64,000 bases of DNA. Source: Microbacterium algeriense (GTDB lineage Bacteria; Actinomycetota; Actinomycetes; Actinomycetales; Microbacteriaceae). The translations under genes and the position numbers were made by a program. The DNA lies in the NCBI RefSeq assembly GCF_008868005.1, contig NZ_WAAO01000003.1, positions 710,413 through 774,412 of the forward strand, given 5' to 3'. The notes beneath the pieces were generated by a model. The model was not told the origin of the DNA. It ran no database searches and saw only the letters and a program-made list of their open reading frames with translations. This document shows positions 26,901 through 34,136 of the stretch, piece after piece (the first letter of the stretch is position 1; the number at the start of each line of letters is the position of its first letter).

Positions 26901-27741
26901 CCAGTTCTCGTACGGCATGGGCCATGATCTCTGGGATGAAAAGTGGCGGCACCCATCGATGTGCACCCGCCGAGTCAGCGAAGCGAAGGTACCTCCCGAA
27001 CGGGCTGGAGAGACTCTCCGCGTCGAACGTGGCCCGACTTGCGGAGTTCGTCATCCATTCCAACGCCCTTTCATCAGCTTCACCGAGTTCGATGTGGTCG
27101 AGCGGGTTCAGGTTGAGGAGGGCCCGCGTCGCTTCGTACTCCGCGTCCGGCAGGGAGACCTCGTCGTTGAGCGCGAGGTCCGGGGCTGGTACCCATGCGT
27201 CTGCAAGGTGGCGGGCGCAGAAGTCGCCGTACTTCATCGCCACGTTCACCACGTTTGCGATGCCGAATTGAAATCGTCTGTGAAGCCGACCGTCTACCGC
27301 TTCCGCCATTCTGAGCGCACGCGTGAGGTCGGCGACCGGCCGTTCGGTGAGGCCAGGCACCGCGCGCAGCGGCTCAGAGCCGACCGCGAGGAAGACAGTT
27401 CGAGTCGGGTCGGTGGGGATGAAATCTTCACGCGCCGGGCCGATCCCATAGGTGGTAGCCGCTAGATCGGACAGTGCTTGGATCGAAGGCAGCGGCTGGT
27501 ATTCGTCTGGCGCCGGAGCGGCGGAGGCTCGTAGCGCAGCCGCGAAGCTGCTCCCCAATGTCACCGACCGATGCCTGTTGCCGGGGGACGTGGCGGCGGC
27601 GAAAATCAGCGTCCAGAGCTCGTCCGGATCGTACGCTGAAAAGGCCAGTTCGAGTGCGTCGGGCTCCCGTCGCGCGGCGCTCACCGCCCGCGGTTGAGAT
27701 CGAGACCGCTTGCTTCTCCGAGTTTTCTTGCTCTTTCCCAC
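23983..27741 (-). CDS. Very large protein of unknown family with C-terminal PD-(D/E)XK nuclease signature
   Basis: About 1252 residues from GTG 27741; TTG 27753 is the alternative and neither has a good ribosome-binding site. The first 20 residues are highly basic. Most of the protein matches nothing I recognise and shows no transmembrane segment or P-loop. Near the end the arrangement Glu1097 (FERFLQ), Asp1133 (TTEVDLVCG) and Glu1148-X-Lys1150 (WLIEAKD) is a textbook PD-(D/E)XK active site. It lies convergent to the orphan antitoxin and beside the NACHT nuclease, so it is likely a nuclease effector of a defence system. Base composition is more A/T-rich than the flanking chromosome, suggesting transfer. 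Confidence 0.6.
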   Translation of the reverse strand: MGKSKKTRRSKRSRSQPRAVSAARREPDALELAFSAYDPDELWTLIFAAATSPGNRHRSVTLGSSFAAALRASAAPAPDEYQPLPSIQALSDLAATTYGIGPAREDFIPTDPTRTVFLAVGSEPLRAVPGLTERPVADLTRALRMAEAVDGRLHRRFQFGIANVVNVAMKYGDFCARHLADAWVPAPDLALNDEVSLPDAEYEATRALLNLNPLDHIELGEADERALEWMTNSASRATFDAESLSSPFGRYLRFADSAGAHRWVPPLFIPEIMAHAVRELVSALDRDGQARRALRSSCLNQIRQSLWRFSNSLIEAPPNSEGLDSPLRGIDVQWLVPVNPSTFIAVSVIYVPDLGAAPAPYIGSVELAKQVRSQSDPVPVRMAGGRRGTVRPGAEVIPLTVFAAPGHIAVPQAVGEAKLALEDLTWIAETATSDDDLYAFTRDLSAPDFPESFGWEAINYWEPWKANGKSFFKGGVVPNAVYFEAHAGEAEWDRAVELSDLEVALLRVGLPPIRDLRAAEVAPGPVANVAMIAGDPMYDATRGVNIAPSVDGWSLALTEPPVAVARASLEEASADHRRFFFDFCGGLIYGFAALGDRWRFAHQEIDVPGYVLYLHASETVSGEPPGVVTPYLDPHARAVDEPVNFLWRIDVEGFADSANGDPHAANLLTADAVFDLLRAGGMDIDTGAALRDQWRTARPFLILEMKQARTTLNHLPDPWRLRPSDESRMVAALGRRLHDAGVQPGEYRADDANRLIREHLAPLALETLTEGIKRHDVSEVVLTGMEQLARVMDSAIHQQDDLSRVAANLATEWDPLTRTAELSAETLQLRQCNEIVVEAALRILGNPAAVKPITPQEWSGLLAAADAYLTATTLSERMYHQVAPAVINLSPMYELAVDDDPHPDASAWGLRNDELTRAAASVRLHGTQDDDSLQQANEEDDVEDAFQPAWGATSQDMLAALATLAKWETFEPSRTTAHVTVAEATAWVCDALGPDADESQRTRVDAAIRMLTSTAVQMQAVEWKPWQTRTRRHRLLVQPLVQDSDGRLIISPQYLLTSFQVYYRHLLQGVLPWAGDVPQPVSNALADRRARRNIRFERFLQDRLEELGYTTVARVKPNDHARLGVPILTTEVDLVCGRPGDSTIWLIEAKDPASVHGFAETARQLRTFFRDQVGDRGAKPCYATQLARKESELAPHVASIATRLGLGDPPEGEQFRLSTLFVTRNLTPANYVDERYRVETATEFLAARGQTP

Positions 27742-27932
27742 GCAAGCATTCAAGCGTAAGCCAACGACATCCGCACTGATTACTGAGCGTTGAAAGCGTT
27801 GCGCCGGGGAGGAAGGTGGCGAAGAGTTGGGGTGCCGCCTCGAACGCGCGGACGACAGGTCTCCTTCAACGCCGCTGCTCCCGGGCCAGGGAGCTCTTGA
27901 CCGCTCTCACCTCGTCACCTCGCGGGGGTGCA

Positions 27933-27966
27933 TACACGCAAAAGCGCGCGTAAGATATTGCGTGTA
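27933..27966. promoter_or_regulatory. Inverted-repeat operator/promoter of the toxin-antitoxin operon
   Basis: Perfect 9-bp arms TACACGCAA (27933-27941) and TTGCGTGTA (27958-27966) flank a 16-bp centre that contains TAAGAT, a possible -10 element. It lies 34 bp before the antitoxin start, the expected place for autoregulation by the antitoxin's helix-turn-helix. The rest of the 27754-27999 gap shows nothing else clear. Confidence 0.65.
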
Positions 27967-27999
27967 CGCGCTAACCAGATGACGACACGAGGAGGCAAG

Positions 28000-28761
28000 A
28001 TGGCCGTGAAGAAAAGTCGCACTCGTGCCGCCTCCGCTCGCGAGGCGACTGTGAACCGCGGCACAGTGACAGGTCGATTCCTCAACGGGAACCCGAAGCT
28101 CGTCGTGGCGACCAAGGCCCCCGCAAAGACCGACGTACAAGCCGGTGTCGAGCGCCTTGCGCAGGTGGCGAAGACGTCAAACGTCGACGTATCCGTGTTC
28201 AACGCACTCATCGACGAGCTCGCCGATGCCATGACCGACCGTCAATCGACCGAGCTGGGCCTCACAGAGCAGGAAGCCAACTTCCTGATCGAGTCTGGCG
28301 ATTTCACTCCGGAGGAGCTCGCCGAGGCAGCCGCATTCGTCACCAGCGGTGGGATCGCCAAGCTCGAGCGCGAGACTCACGTGCGCGCCCTAACCAACAC
28401 CTACACCGCATCCGAGGTCGCAGCGCTCCTCGGCATCGATGCCTCCAGTGTGCGTCACCGCCAGAGCAAGAACACCTTGTACGGCTTCCGGGCAGGAAGG
28501 ATCCGCCTCTACCCTCGATGGCAGTTCATTTCCGGCGATAGGGTCTCGACGATCCCCCACCTCCCGCTGCTCGTCCGAGCGATCCCGTCCGACTGGGATC
28601 CGGCCGACGTCGAAGGCTTCATGACAACACCTCAAGACGACTTGCGGTCGAGCGATGAGTCTGTCGACCCCCAGGAATGGATGACGCCGATCGAGTGGCT
28701 GGCTGCCGCGAAGGATCCTGCACCCGTAGTGGACATCCTCGAAGACGCCGACATCACGTGA
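28000..28761 (+). CDS. Antitoxin of a RES-type toxin-antitoxin pair (Xre/MbcA/ParS-like)
   Basis: A 253-residue DNA-binding antitoxin. The N-terminus is basic. A helical region (LTEQEANFLIESGDFTPEEL) is followed by a helix-turn-helix (YTASEVAALLGIDASSVRHR) and YPRWQF. The C-terminus TPIEWLAAAKD with a following helix resembles the toxin-neutralising Xre/MbcA/ParS tail. ATG 28000 is chosen because AGGAGG lies 4 nt upstream; earlier in-frame starts would run through the inverted-repeat operator. It overlaps the toxin gene by GTGA. Confidence 0.78.
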   Translation: MAVKKSRTRAASAREATVNRGTVTGRFLNGNPKLVVATKAPAKTDVQAGVERLAQVAKTSNVDVSVFNALIDELADAMTDRQSTELGLTEQEANFLIESGDFTPEELAEAAAFVTSGGIAKLERETHVRALTNTYTASEVAALLGIDASSVRHRQSKNTLYGFRAGRIRLYPRWQFISGDRVSTIPHLPLLVRAIPSDWDPADVEGFMTTPQDDLRSSDESVDPQEWMTPIEWLAAAKDPAPVVDILEDADIT

Positions 28762-29396
28762 GCCCGTCGAACGCGAAAGTCCCCGCAACACCCCCGGCGC
28801 CGCTCACACTCGACGCGAGTGAGCACCTGAGATCATTCGATGGGATCCTCTGGCGGGTCTTCGCTACGAGAGGTGCTCACCCACAGGCGTGGGATGAGCT
28901 ACGGCACTTCGGGCCGATCAGAACCATGCGCTTTGACCCGCATCCCGAGCCGCAGCAGCACCATGCCGATTATGGCGTGACGTACGCAGCTGCCGGATCT
29001 ACAACAGCTCTCGGCGAGGTGTTTCAGAAGGGCCGACTAATCAATCGGCGCGTTCGTGGAAACACCCTCGCGGCTTGGCGGCCGACGCGTGAGCTTCGGT
29101 TACTGGATCTCACCAGCAACTGGCCCGTGATCAACGGGACGACCTCTTCGATCCAGATGGGGCCTAAGCGATACACGCGGAACTGGGCGAATGCGATCCA
29201 TGACCAGCTTGGGTCGAGCATCGACGGGCTCTACCATGTGTCATCGATCGACTTCGGCCCGATGGTGACGCTGTTCTCGTCCGCCGAGGGCTCGTTCCCG
29301 CCGCTGCCGTTGGTGCACACCCGACTGGACTCATCCAGTGCGAACGTGTACCTCGCGAAAGCCGTGAAAAGGCTCGGCTACCGCGTTAAGAAATAG
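28758..29396 (+). CDS. RES-domain toxin
   Basis: A 212-residue toxin of the RES family, whose studied members (MbcT, ParT, Res) deplete NAD+ or ADP-ribosylate targets. The family's polar residues are visible: Arg33 in LWRVF, Tyr76 in GVTYAAAG and Glu87 in ALGEVFQ, spaced as in RES domains. GTG 28758 overlaps the antitoxin stop by 4 bp, the usual layout with antitoxin first. In a defence island it may act by abortive infection. Confidence 0.82.
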   Translation: MSPSNAKVPATPPAPLTLDASEHLRSFDGILWRVFATRGAHPQAWDELRHFGPIRTMRFDPHPEPQQHHADYGVTYAAAGSTTALGEVFQKGRLINRRVRGNTLAAWRPTRELRLLDLTSNWPVINGTTSSIQMGPKRYTRNWANAIHDQLGSSIDGLYHVSSIDFGPMVTLFSSAEGSFPPLPLVHTRLDSSSANVYLAKAVKRLGYRVKK

Positions 29397-29469
29397 AACC
29401 GCCCCAGGACGGCAGTCCGCGATTCTCGGATTATCAGATGACGCTCGATCCACCCGTACTCTCAGTGCT

Positions 29470-30268
29470 ATGCCAAAGCGTTCCACATTGCAGACTCTCG
29501 GCGGTGCTGTCGAAGGATTCCGGGACTTCGCGGCGGCGATCAAGAGTGGAGTGCCCACGGTTCGAAAGGGGTCAATGGCGGAGGAAGATCAAGCCCTCGC
29601 AGGAAACATCGTCATCCCTCATGCCATAGTCTCCGGGCTCGTCCTCACCGCTGCGGACCACGTATCCGCCTGGGCGGAGCTTGCCGCTAGCCCCGAGGAG
29701 AACGTGTTGCTCCTTCATATGCAGGCTGACTACACCTTGTTCCGTCCTGTCTTGGAGGGGCTCGCGGAGCTCATCTGGATCCTGGACGGCACCGATTCCT
29801 CGAGTCCGCAGGGCGCTCGAGATCGCCCGCATCGAGTACAGGCACGGGCTGAAGCTGACGAACGCTCTGCGCAAAGCTCAAACACCAGATGACAGAACGG
29901 AACAAGGAATAGCCGCGCTGGGGCGTTTCCTTAGGACCACCGCGACCAACCTCGGGTCCGATCCAGAGGACGTTCTCAGTGCGCCATTGATCGATCCCTC
30001 CTCGATCACAAGGAAGATTGCGAGTCGCGTTCCAGGCCCCACGTTGCGGACCTTCAACTATTGGGCGATAACTTCGGCCCACGCGCACGGGCAGTTCATC
30101 ACCACTCTGCGCCACGCGATCGAGACGCGCCCATCTACACCTCAGATGGGCAGGACTCTGTACGAACCAGACGAGGAGTTGATCGCAGACCTCATCGAGT
30201 TCATTGGGACGCTGCTCGAGATCGCAATCAACCTCCTTAACGAACAGGGTTACGAACTTCGACGCTAG
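29470..30268 (+). pseudogene. Frameshifted hypothetical gene
   Basis: Two consecutive open frames belong to one protein. The first (from ATG 29470) is sensible up to LFRPVLEGLAELIWILDGTD near 29796. The second frame continues naturally from about 29803 with VRRALEIARIEYRHGLKLTNALRKA to TAG at 30268. Joining them needs a one-base shift between about 29797 and 29806 and gives a helical protein near 265 residues. I see no enzyme motif. It could be a decayed gene, a sequencing error or a programmed shift; no classical slippery run is present. Confidence 0.6.
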
Positions 30269-30565
30269 AGCTGTCCTGCTTGGCCGATCGGGGAGCGCTG
30301 GGTCGCCGAGATGCGCGCCATGGGGATTCAGAGCTCCCTGAGGCGAGATGTCCGACCCCATCCGTATGATCGAATCAGCCCCTTCGTGAGGCGGTTCGGT
30401 GAGGGAGTGGGCTTCGCGCTTTACATCGGACTTAGTCCGATTTCATCGCGATTCTGACATCTATTCACCTGAATCTACCCCTCGATCCGAGGCGTAGGCT
30501 GGAGGAAGGACGGACCGTCCGAGAAGATCTCCCGGCACCGCGCCCGTTCGGAAGTGGAGTCTCTC
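30269..30565. other. Intergenic region at the right edge of the island
   Basis: No gene is seen in these 297 bp. They contain the palindrome ATCGGAC-TTA-GTCCGAT (30425-30441, 7-bp arms), which could be an operator for the SDR gene downstream. No tRNA or clear attachment repeat is visible. Confidence 0.4.
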
Positions 30566-31318
30566 GTGGCTCAGTACGACGTCTCGAACCGCTCGGCGAT
30601 CGTGACGGGAGCAGGCAGCGGGATCGGGCGCTCGACCGCCCTCCTGCTGGCGAAGAACGGCGCGGCTGTGGTCGTGAACGACCTGAACGCGGAGCATGCG
30701 AACGCGGTCGTCGAGGAGATCCGCGCCGCGGGCGGCACTGCAGAGGCCTCGGTCGGAGACGCGACCGACGCCACCTGGATCGCCTCCTCCGTCGAGCTCG
30801 CGAACACCCTCGCTCCGCTGCGCATCGGCGTCAACAACGCGGGCATCGGCGGCGCCAGCGCTCCCACCGCCGAATACGAGGACGACGCCTGGGACAAGGT
30901 GATCGCGATCAACCTCAACGCGGTGTTCCGCAACATGAAGGCGCAGATCCCGTCCATCCTCGCGAACGGCGGCGGTTCGGTCGTCAACATCGCGTCGATC
31001 CTCGGCAGCGTCGGCTTCGCGGGCTCGCCCGCCTACGTCACGGCCAAGCACGGCGTGGTCGGCATGACCAAGTCGGCAGCACTCGAGTACTCCGCTCAGG
31101 GCGTGCGCGTGAACTCGGTCGGTCCCGGCTTCATCGACACCCCGCTGCTGGCGAACATGGGCCCCGAGGCGAAGGACTTCCTCGTGAGCAAGCACCCGAT
31201 CGGTCGTCTCGGCCAGGCGGATGAGGTCGCGAACCTCGTCGCCTTCCTGGCCAGCGACGCGGCGAGCTTCATCACCGGCAGCTACCACCTCGTGGACGGC
31301 GGCTACACGGCTCTCTGA
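30566..31318 (+). CDS. Short-chain dehydrogenase/reductase
   Basis: A 250-residue NAD(P)-dependent SDR. Seen: cofactor motif GAGSGIGRS, NNAGIGG, active-site Ser in NIASILG and the pair Tyr157-Lys161 in YVTAKHG, with VDGGY at the end. GTG 30566 is preferred over GTG 30554 because GGAG lies 6 nt before it. It stands alone and is followed by a strong hairpin. Substrate cannot be read from sequence. Confidence 0.9.
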   Translation: MAQYDVSNRSAIVTGAGSGIGRSTALLLAKNGAAVVVNDLNAEHANAVVEEIRAAGGTAEASVGDATDATWIASSVELANTLAPLRIGVNNAGIGGASAPTAEYEDDAWDKVIAINLNAVFRNMKAQIPSILANGGGSVVNIASILGSVGFAGSPAYVTAKHGVVGMTKSAALEYSAQGVRVNSVGPGFIDTPLLANMGPEAKDFLVSKHPIGRLGQADEVANLVAFLASDAASFITGSYHLVDGGYTAL

Positions 31319-31325
31319 TCCACAG

Positions 31326-31366
31326 ACATCCGGCCAGCGGGAACCCGAATCCCGGTGGCCGGATGT
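31326..31366. terminator. Hairpin after the SDR gene
   Basis: Perfect 11-bp arms ACATCCGGCCA (31326-31336) and TGGCCGGATGT (31356-31366), 19-nt loop, starting 8 bp after the SDR stop. No T-tract follows, as is common for high-G+C actinobacterial terminators. Confidence 0.7.
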
Positions 31367-31472
31367 CGTGTGCGGCGACGCGTCAACCCCCCGGTCGCGT
31401 CGCCTCGCACCTCACCTCGTCCGTCGCACAGCTTTGCCCGAGAGTGCGACCGGCGGGGAGGCGGGCTGAGGG

Positions 31473-31796
31473 TCAGGCGACCGCGTGCATCCGCGGCGCG
31501 AGGCCCGACGGAGCGAGCTCCAGGTCGGTGAGGTCGAGGCCGGTCGACGTGCTCGCCGCCGCCATCATCTTGACGAGGAGCGGACGCTGGAGCTCGATGT
31601 CGTCACGGACCTCGAACCGGATCGGGATCGACGCGTGGACCCACAGGGTCTCGGAGGTTCCGCGACACGTCGGCACGGTCAGCGGAAACGACTCCCCTCG
31701 GCGCAGCTTCGTGACCGTGACGAGCCGCAGATGCGCGAGCACCTCGTCGTCGAGTTCGAACCGTTGCGCCTCACCTGCGTAGCTGAGCTGTCCCAT
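31473..31796 (-). CDS. DUF7882-type small protein of Microbacteriaceae
   Basis: A 107-residue protein beginning MGQLSYAGEAQRFELDDEVL with LAHLRLVTVTKLRRGESF. This short family is common in Microbacteriaceae, is often mislabelled as a ligase, and has no known role. ATG 31796 follows a CGAGGAGGGG ribosome-binding site. A palindromic motif also found before the neighbouring marR gene lies 38 bp upstream, so it is probably repressed by that MarR protein. Confidence 0.75.
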   Translation of the reverse strand: MGQLSYAGEAQRFELDDEVLAHLRLVTVTKLRRGESFPLTVPTCRGTSETLWVHASIPIRFEVRDDIELQRPLLVKMMAAASTSTGLDLTDLELAPSGLAPRMHAVA

Positions 31797-31833
31797 GACC
31801 CCTCCTCGTGAAAGAGATGTTATGGAAGTTAGA

Positions 31834-31855
31834 TTACTAGTTTAGCTAGCTAAAT
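31834..31855. promoter_or_regulatory. MarR-type operator copy 1
   Basis: A/T-rich 22-bp site in the promoter of the DUF7882 gene, containing the perfect 14-bp palindrome TTTAGCTAGCTAAA (31841-31854). It matches the site at 32355-32376 at 18 of 22 positions. Confidence 0.65.
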
Positions 31856-31866
31856 GGAAATCCGAG

Positions 31867-32310
31867 TCACTCGGACTCCGAGAGCTCCTCCGTCAGGCGT
31901 CGGAGGAACCGTGCGATGACCTCGACCTGCTCCGGAGAGAACTCGCTCTCGAGGCGTTCGATGCGCCGCGAGATGTCGTCCGCCGGCGAGGACGCATCCC
32001 GGGACGACGGACGGAGGATCTTCGAACGCGCATCGTCCGGATGCGGCGCGACGACGATCATGTCGCGGTCGGCGAGGCGACGGATCACCGAGGTGACGGC
32101 GGCGGTGCTGACCCCGAGGTGCGCCGCGAGCGCGCCCGGCGTGACGGGTTGCTCGGCGGGCGCGGCCGAGATGTACCGCAGGGCCGCGCGATCCGTCTCG
32201 TTCGGCTGCCGCTGCGCGACGAGCCGCCGCGTCAGCTGCGCATCGACCCGGCGGAGTTCATCCACGCCCCGCGCCAGCTCCGACGTCGCGGTCTCCACCA
32301 TGTTCCCCAT
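31867..32310 (-). CDS. MarR-family transcriptional regulator
   Basis: A 147-residue winged-helix regulator. Seen: VTPGALAAHLGVSTAAVTSVIRRL as helix-turn-helix (in two parts), the wing HPDDARSKIL, and a C-terminal dimerisation helix EVIARFLRRLTEEL. It lies between two copies of the same 22-bp palindromic motif, one before its own start and one before the DUF7882 gene. This suggests autorepression and control of that gene. A second in-frame ATG is at 32301. Confidence 0.85.
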   Translation of the reverse strand: MGNMVETATSELARGVDELRRVDAQLTRRLVAQRQPNETDRAALRYISAAPAEQPVTPGALAAHLGVSTAAVTSVIRRLADRDMIVVAPHPDDARSKILRPSSRDASSPADDISRRIERLESEFSPEQVEVIARFLRRLTEELSESE

Positions 32311-32354
32311 GTCACCTCTCCCGTCCCGCCGAACATGGTACCTCGCTCAGCTGG

Positions 32355-32376
32355 TTACTGGCTTATCTAGCAAAAT
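32355..32376. promoter_or_regulatory. MarR-type operator copy 2
   Basis: Begins TTACTGGCTTATC and ends TAGCAAAAT. It shares 18 of 22 bases with the site at 31834, including the CTAGC core. It lies 45 bp upstream of marR and 60 bp upstream of the divergent small gene at 32436, so it may serve both. Confidence 0.6.
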
Positions 32377-32435
32377 TCCGGTTCGATCAGGGGCTCTCCG
32401 GGTGAGAGGATGAGAACCCGCGGCGAAAGGATGCC

Positions 32436-32675
32436 ATGTTCGAGCGAGTCAGCCTCGAAGACGCGAAGTACATCGGGTACACCGAGCTGCTCGACCAGCT
32501 GCAGGAGCAGTTCCCCGCCGTGGCGCGGCACCGGATCGAGAGCATCATCGTCGCGGAGAACGACGCGATCACCGGCGGCTTCCTCCGCATCGTCCCGGCC
32601 GAGGTCGCAACGGGCGCGATCGAGATGCTGGAGCGGGAGCCGGTGGGCACAGGCGAAGACGGCGAGGTGGAGTGA
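32436..32675 (+). CDS. Small hypothetical protein (possible three-helix dimerisation domain)
   Basis: A 79-residue protein starting at ATG 32436 behind AAAGGA. It is mostly helical (TELLDQLQEQFPAVARHRI, ESIIVAENDAITGG) and acidic at the C-terminus. The pattern of a helix, FP, then RxxIES..A resembles the three-helix-bundle domain of short actinobacterial proteins. It overlaps the next MarR gene by 1 bp (TGATG) and is probably co-expressed with it. Function unknown. Confidence 0.6.
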   Translation: MFERVSLEDAKYIGYTELLDQLQEQFPAVARHRIESIIVAENDAITGGFLRIVPAEVATGAIEMLEREPVGTGEDGEVE

Positions 32676-33229
32676 TGTCCGAACCACAGGAGTACGCCCG
32701 ATCCGGCTACTGGTACCCCGACGGCGAGAGCGTCAGCACGGTCGATGTGCTGAACATGCTGCGCCGCTACCGCTCCGCCGAGACCGCCATGCGCGCGCGC
32801 ACCCGGGCGTCCATGGGCATGAACGAGACCGACCTCATGGCGCTGCGCTTCCTCCTCCGGGAGCAGCGCGCCGGCCGGATCGTCCGCCCGATCGACATCG
32901 CCCGCATGCTGGACATCTCGACCGCATCGACGACGACGTTGATCGACCGCCTCGAGAAGGGCGGCCACGTCCGTCGCGAGGCGCATCCCACGGACCGGCG
33001 CGCCGGGGTGATCGTCCCCAGTGTCAGCAGCGACGAGGAGGTGCGCGCCACCCTCGGCGCGATGCACCGCCGGATGCTCACGCTGGTCGACGAGCTCTCC
33101 GACCAGGAGCGGGCGGTCGTGACGCGATTCCTCGCGGGGATGACGGCAGCGATCGAAGAGGCCTCCGACCTCGACCAGGAGCTGCGCGATGTGATCCGCG
33201 ACCACGAGGGCCCCGAGAAGTCGGAGTGA
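32675..33229 (+). CDS. MarR-family transcriptional regulator
   Basis: A 184-residue regulator. Seen: MALRFLLREQ, helix-turn-helix RPIDIARMLDISTASTTTLI, DRLEKGG and wing HPTDRRAGVI, then a long dimerisation helix. ATG 32675 is chosen because GGTGGAG is just upstream; GTG 32672 is alternative. It is co-transcribed with the 79-residue protein and divergent from the other MarR gene. Its ligand is not evident. Confidence 0.85.
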   Translation: MSEPQEYARSGYWYPDGESVSTVDVLNMLRRYRSAETAMRARTRASMGMNETDLMALRFLLREQRAGRIVRPIDIARMLDISTASTTTLIDRLEKGGHVRREAHPTDRRAGVIVPSVSSDEEVRATLGAMHRRMLTLVDELSDQERAVVTRFLAGMTAAIEEASDLDQELRDVIRDHEGPEKSE

Positions 33230-33238
33230 CGCCGGGGC

Positions 33239-33556
33239 TCAGAGTCCTTCGGCGATCTCCTTGATCGCGGCGAGGCGACGGTCCCACTCGCGCCCGATCG
33301 CGTCGAGCTTCTGCGCGGTCGCGGACAGCTCCGCTCCGACCACGCGGAAACGCAGCTCGCGGCCGGCGCGCACGGGCTCGACGAGCCCGACCTCCTGCAG
33401 CACGCTCAGATGCCTCGCGATCGCCTGGCGACTCACCGGAAGACGCCCGGCGAGGGCGGACGCCGAAGCATCCCCCTCACCGAGCGCCGTCAGGATGCTC
33501 CACCGCGTCTCGTCCGCGAGGGCCGCGAACATGGGCGTCAGGGTTCCTGTCGTCAC
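33239..33556 (-). CDS. ArsR-family regulator paired with an SRPBCC protein
   Basis: A 105-residue winged-helix protein. Seen: MFAALADETRWSILTALGEG, LPVSRQAIARHLSVLQEVGL and the wing RAGRELRFRVV. It has no Cys cluster, as in ArsR proteins that sit beside AHSA1/SRPBCC genes and do not sense metals. GTG 33556 overlaps the upstream SRPBCC stop by 4 bp; an upstream in-frame start would overlap more. It probably binds the TGCAAC palindromes at 34085-34136. Confidence 0.82.
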   Translation of the reverse strand: MTTGTLTPMFAALADETRWSILTALGEGDASASALAGRLPVSRQAIARHLSVLQEVGLVEPVRAGRELRFRVVGAELSATAQKLDAIGREWDRRLAAIKEIAEGL

Positions 33557-34035
33557 GCTTCGCCTTCCACCAGTGCCACCATCTTGTCGAGCTCCAGGTC
33601 CCACCCCGTGCGGTGCGCCTCGAGGTTCGCGAGCGGGTCGGAGGTGCGCTCGAAACCGGACTCCACGACGGTGAGCCGTGTCCCGCCGTCGGACTCCTCG
33701 AGCGTGAAGGTGAAGACGGTCGAGGTCGCCTCGTCGACGGCATCCGGCAGCTTCCCGAGCGCGTCGTCGTTGTTCCAGCGGTACGCGATGCGCCGCGGCT
33801 CGTCGTACTCCTCGATCCGGAGGGGGATCACGTCGTAGTCGGGGAACGTCATCGTCCCGGTCGCCCCGACCCCGGTACCGTCCAGCACGGTTCGGCCGAA
33901 CCAGCGGGAGACGTGCTCGGGCTCTGCGACGGCACGCCAGACCTTCTCGATCGGTGCCGCGATCTGGATGCTTCGCCGGACCGAGAAGGTCTCCTCGTCG
34001 ACGACCGATGCCTCGTTGTGGGTCATGTTCACCAT
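33553..34035 (-). CDS. SRPBCC/AHSA1-domain protein
   Basis: A 160-residue START-like hydrophobic-pocket protein. Seen: VRRSIQIAAPIEKVWRAVAE (family opening), VSRWFGRT, IAYRWNND, TVFTFTLEESDGGTRLTVVE in parts, and a terminal GWDLELDKMVALVEG helix. ATG 34035 lies behind GAAAGGAAG. It is first in a two-gene operon with an ArsR regulator. Ligand unknown. Confidence 0.85.
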   Translation of the reverse strand: MVNMTHNEASVVDEETFSVRRSIQIAAPIEKVWRAVAEPEHVSRWFGRTVLDGTGVGATGTMTFPDYDVIPLRIEEYDEPRRIAYRWNNDDALGKLPDAVDEATSTVFTFTLEESDGGTRLTVVESGFERTSDPLANLEAHRTGWDLELDKMVALVEGEA

Positions 34036-34084
34036 GATGCTTCCTTTCGGTGCTTCACGCCTTCTTCGTCGGCCCTGCGCCGAC

Positions 34085-34136
34085 TGCAACTCTAGAGTTG
34101 CACATCGGTCTCGCTCAGTGCAACCCTTATGTTGCA
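34085..34136. promoter_or_regulatory. Two TGCAAC-N6-GTTGCA operators
   Basis: TGCAACTCTAGAGTTGCA (34085-34102) is a perfect 18-bp palindrome. TGCAACCCTTATGTTGCA (34119-34136) has the same arms and spacing. Centres are 34 bp apart. They lie upstream of the SRPBCC-arsR operon, the second overlapping the end of the MFS gene, and are the probable binding sites of the ArsR protein. Confidence 0.7.

Noticed and set aside
27928..27999. Earlier start for the RES antitoxin
   Set aside because: Translation would cross the inverted-repeat operator and promoter; AGGAGG supports ATG 28000.
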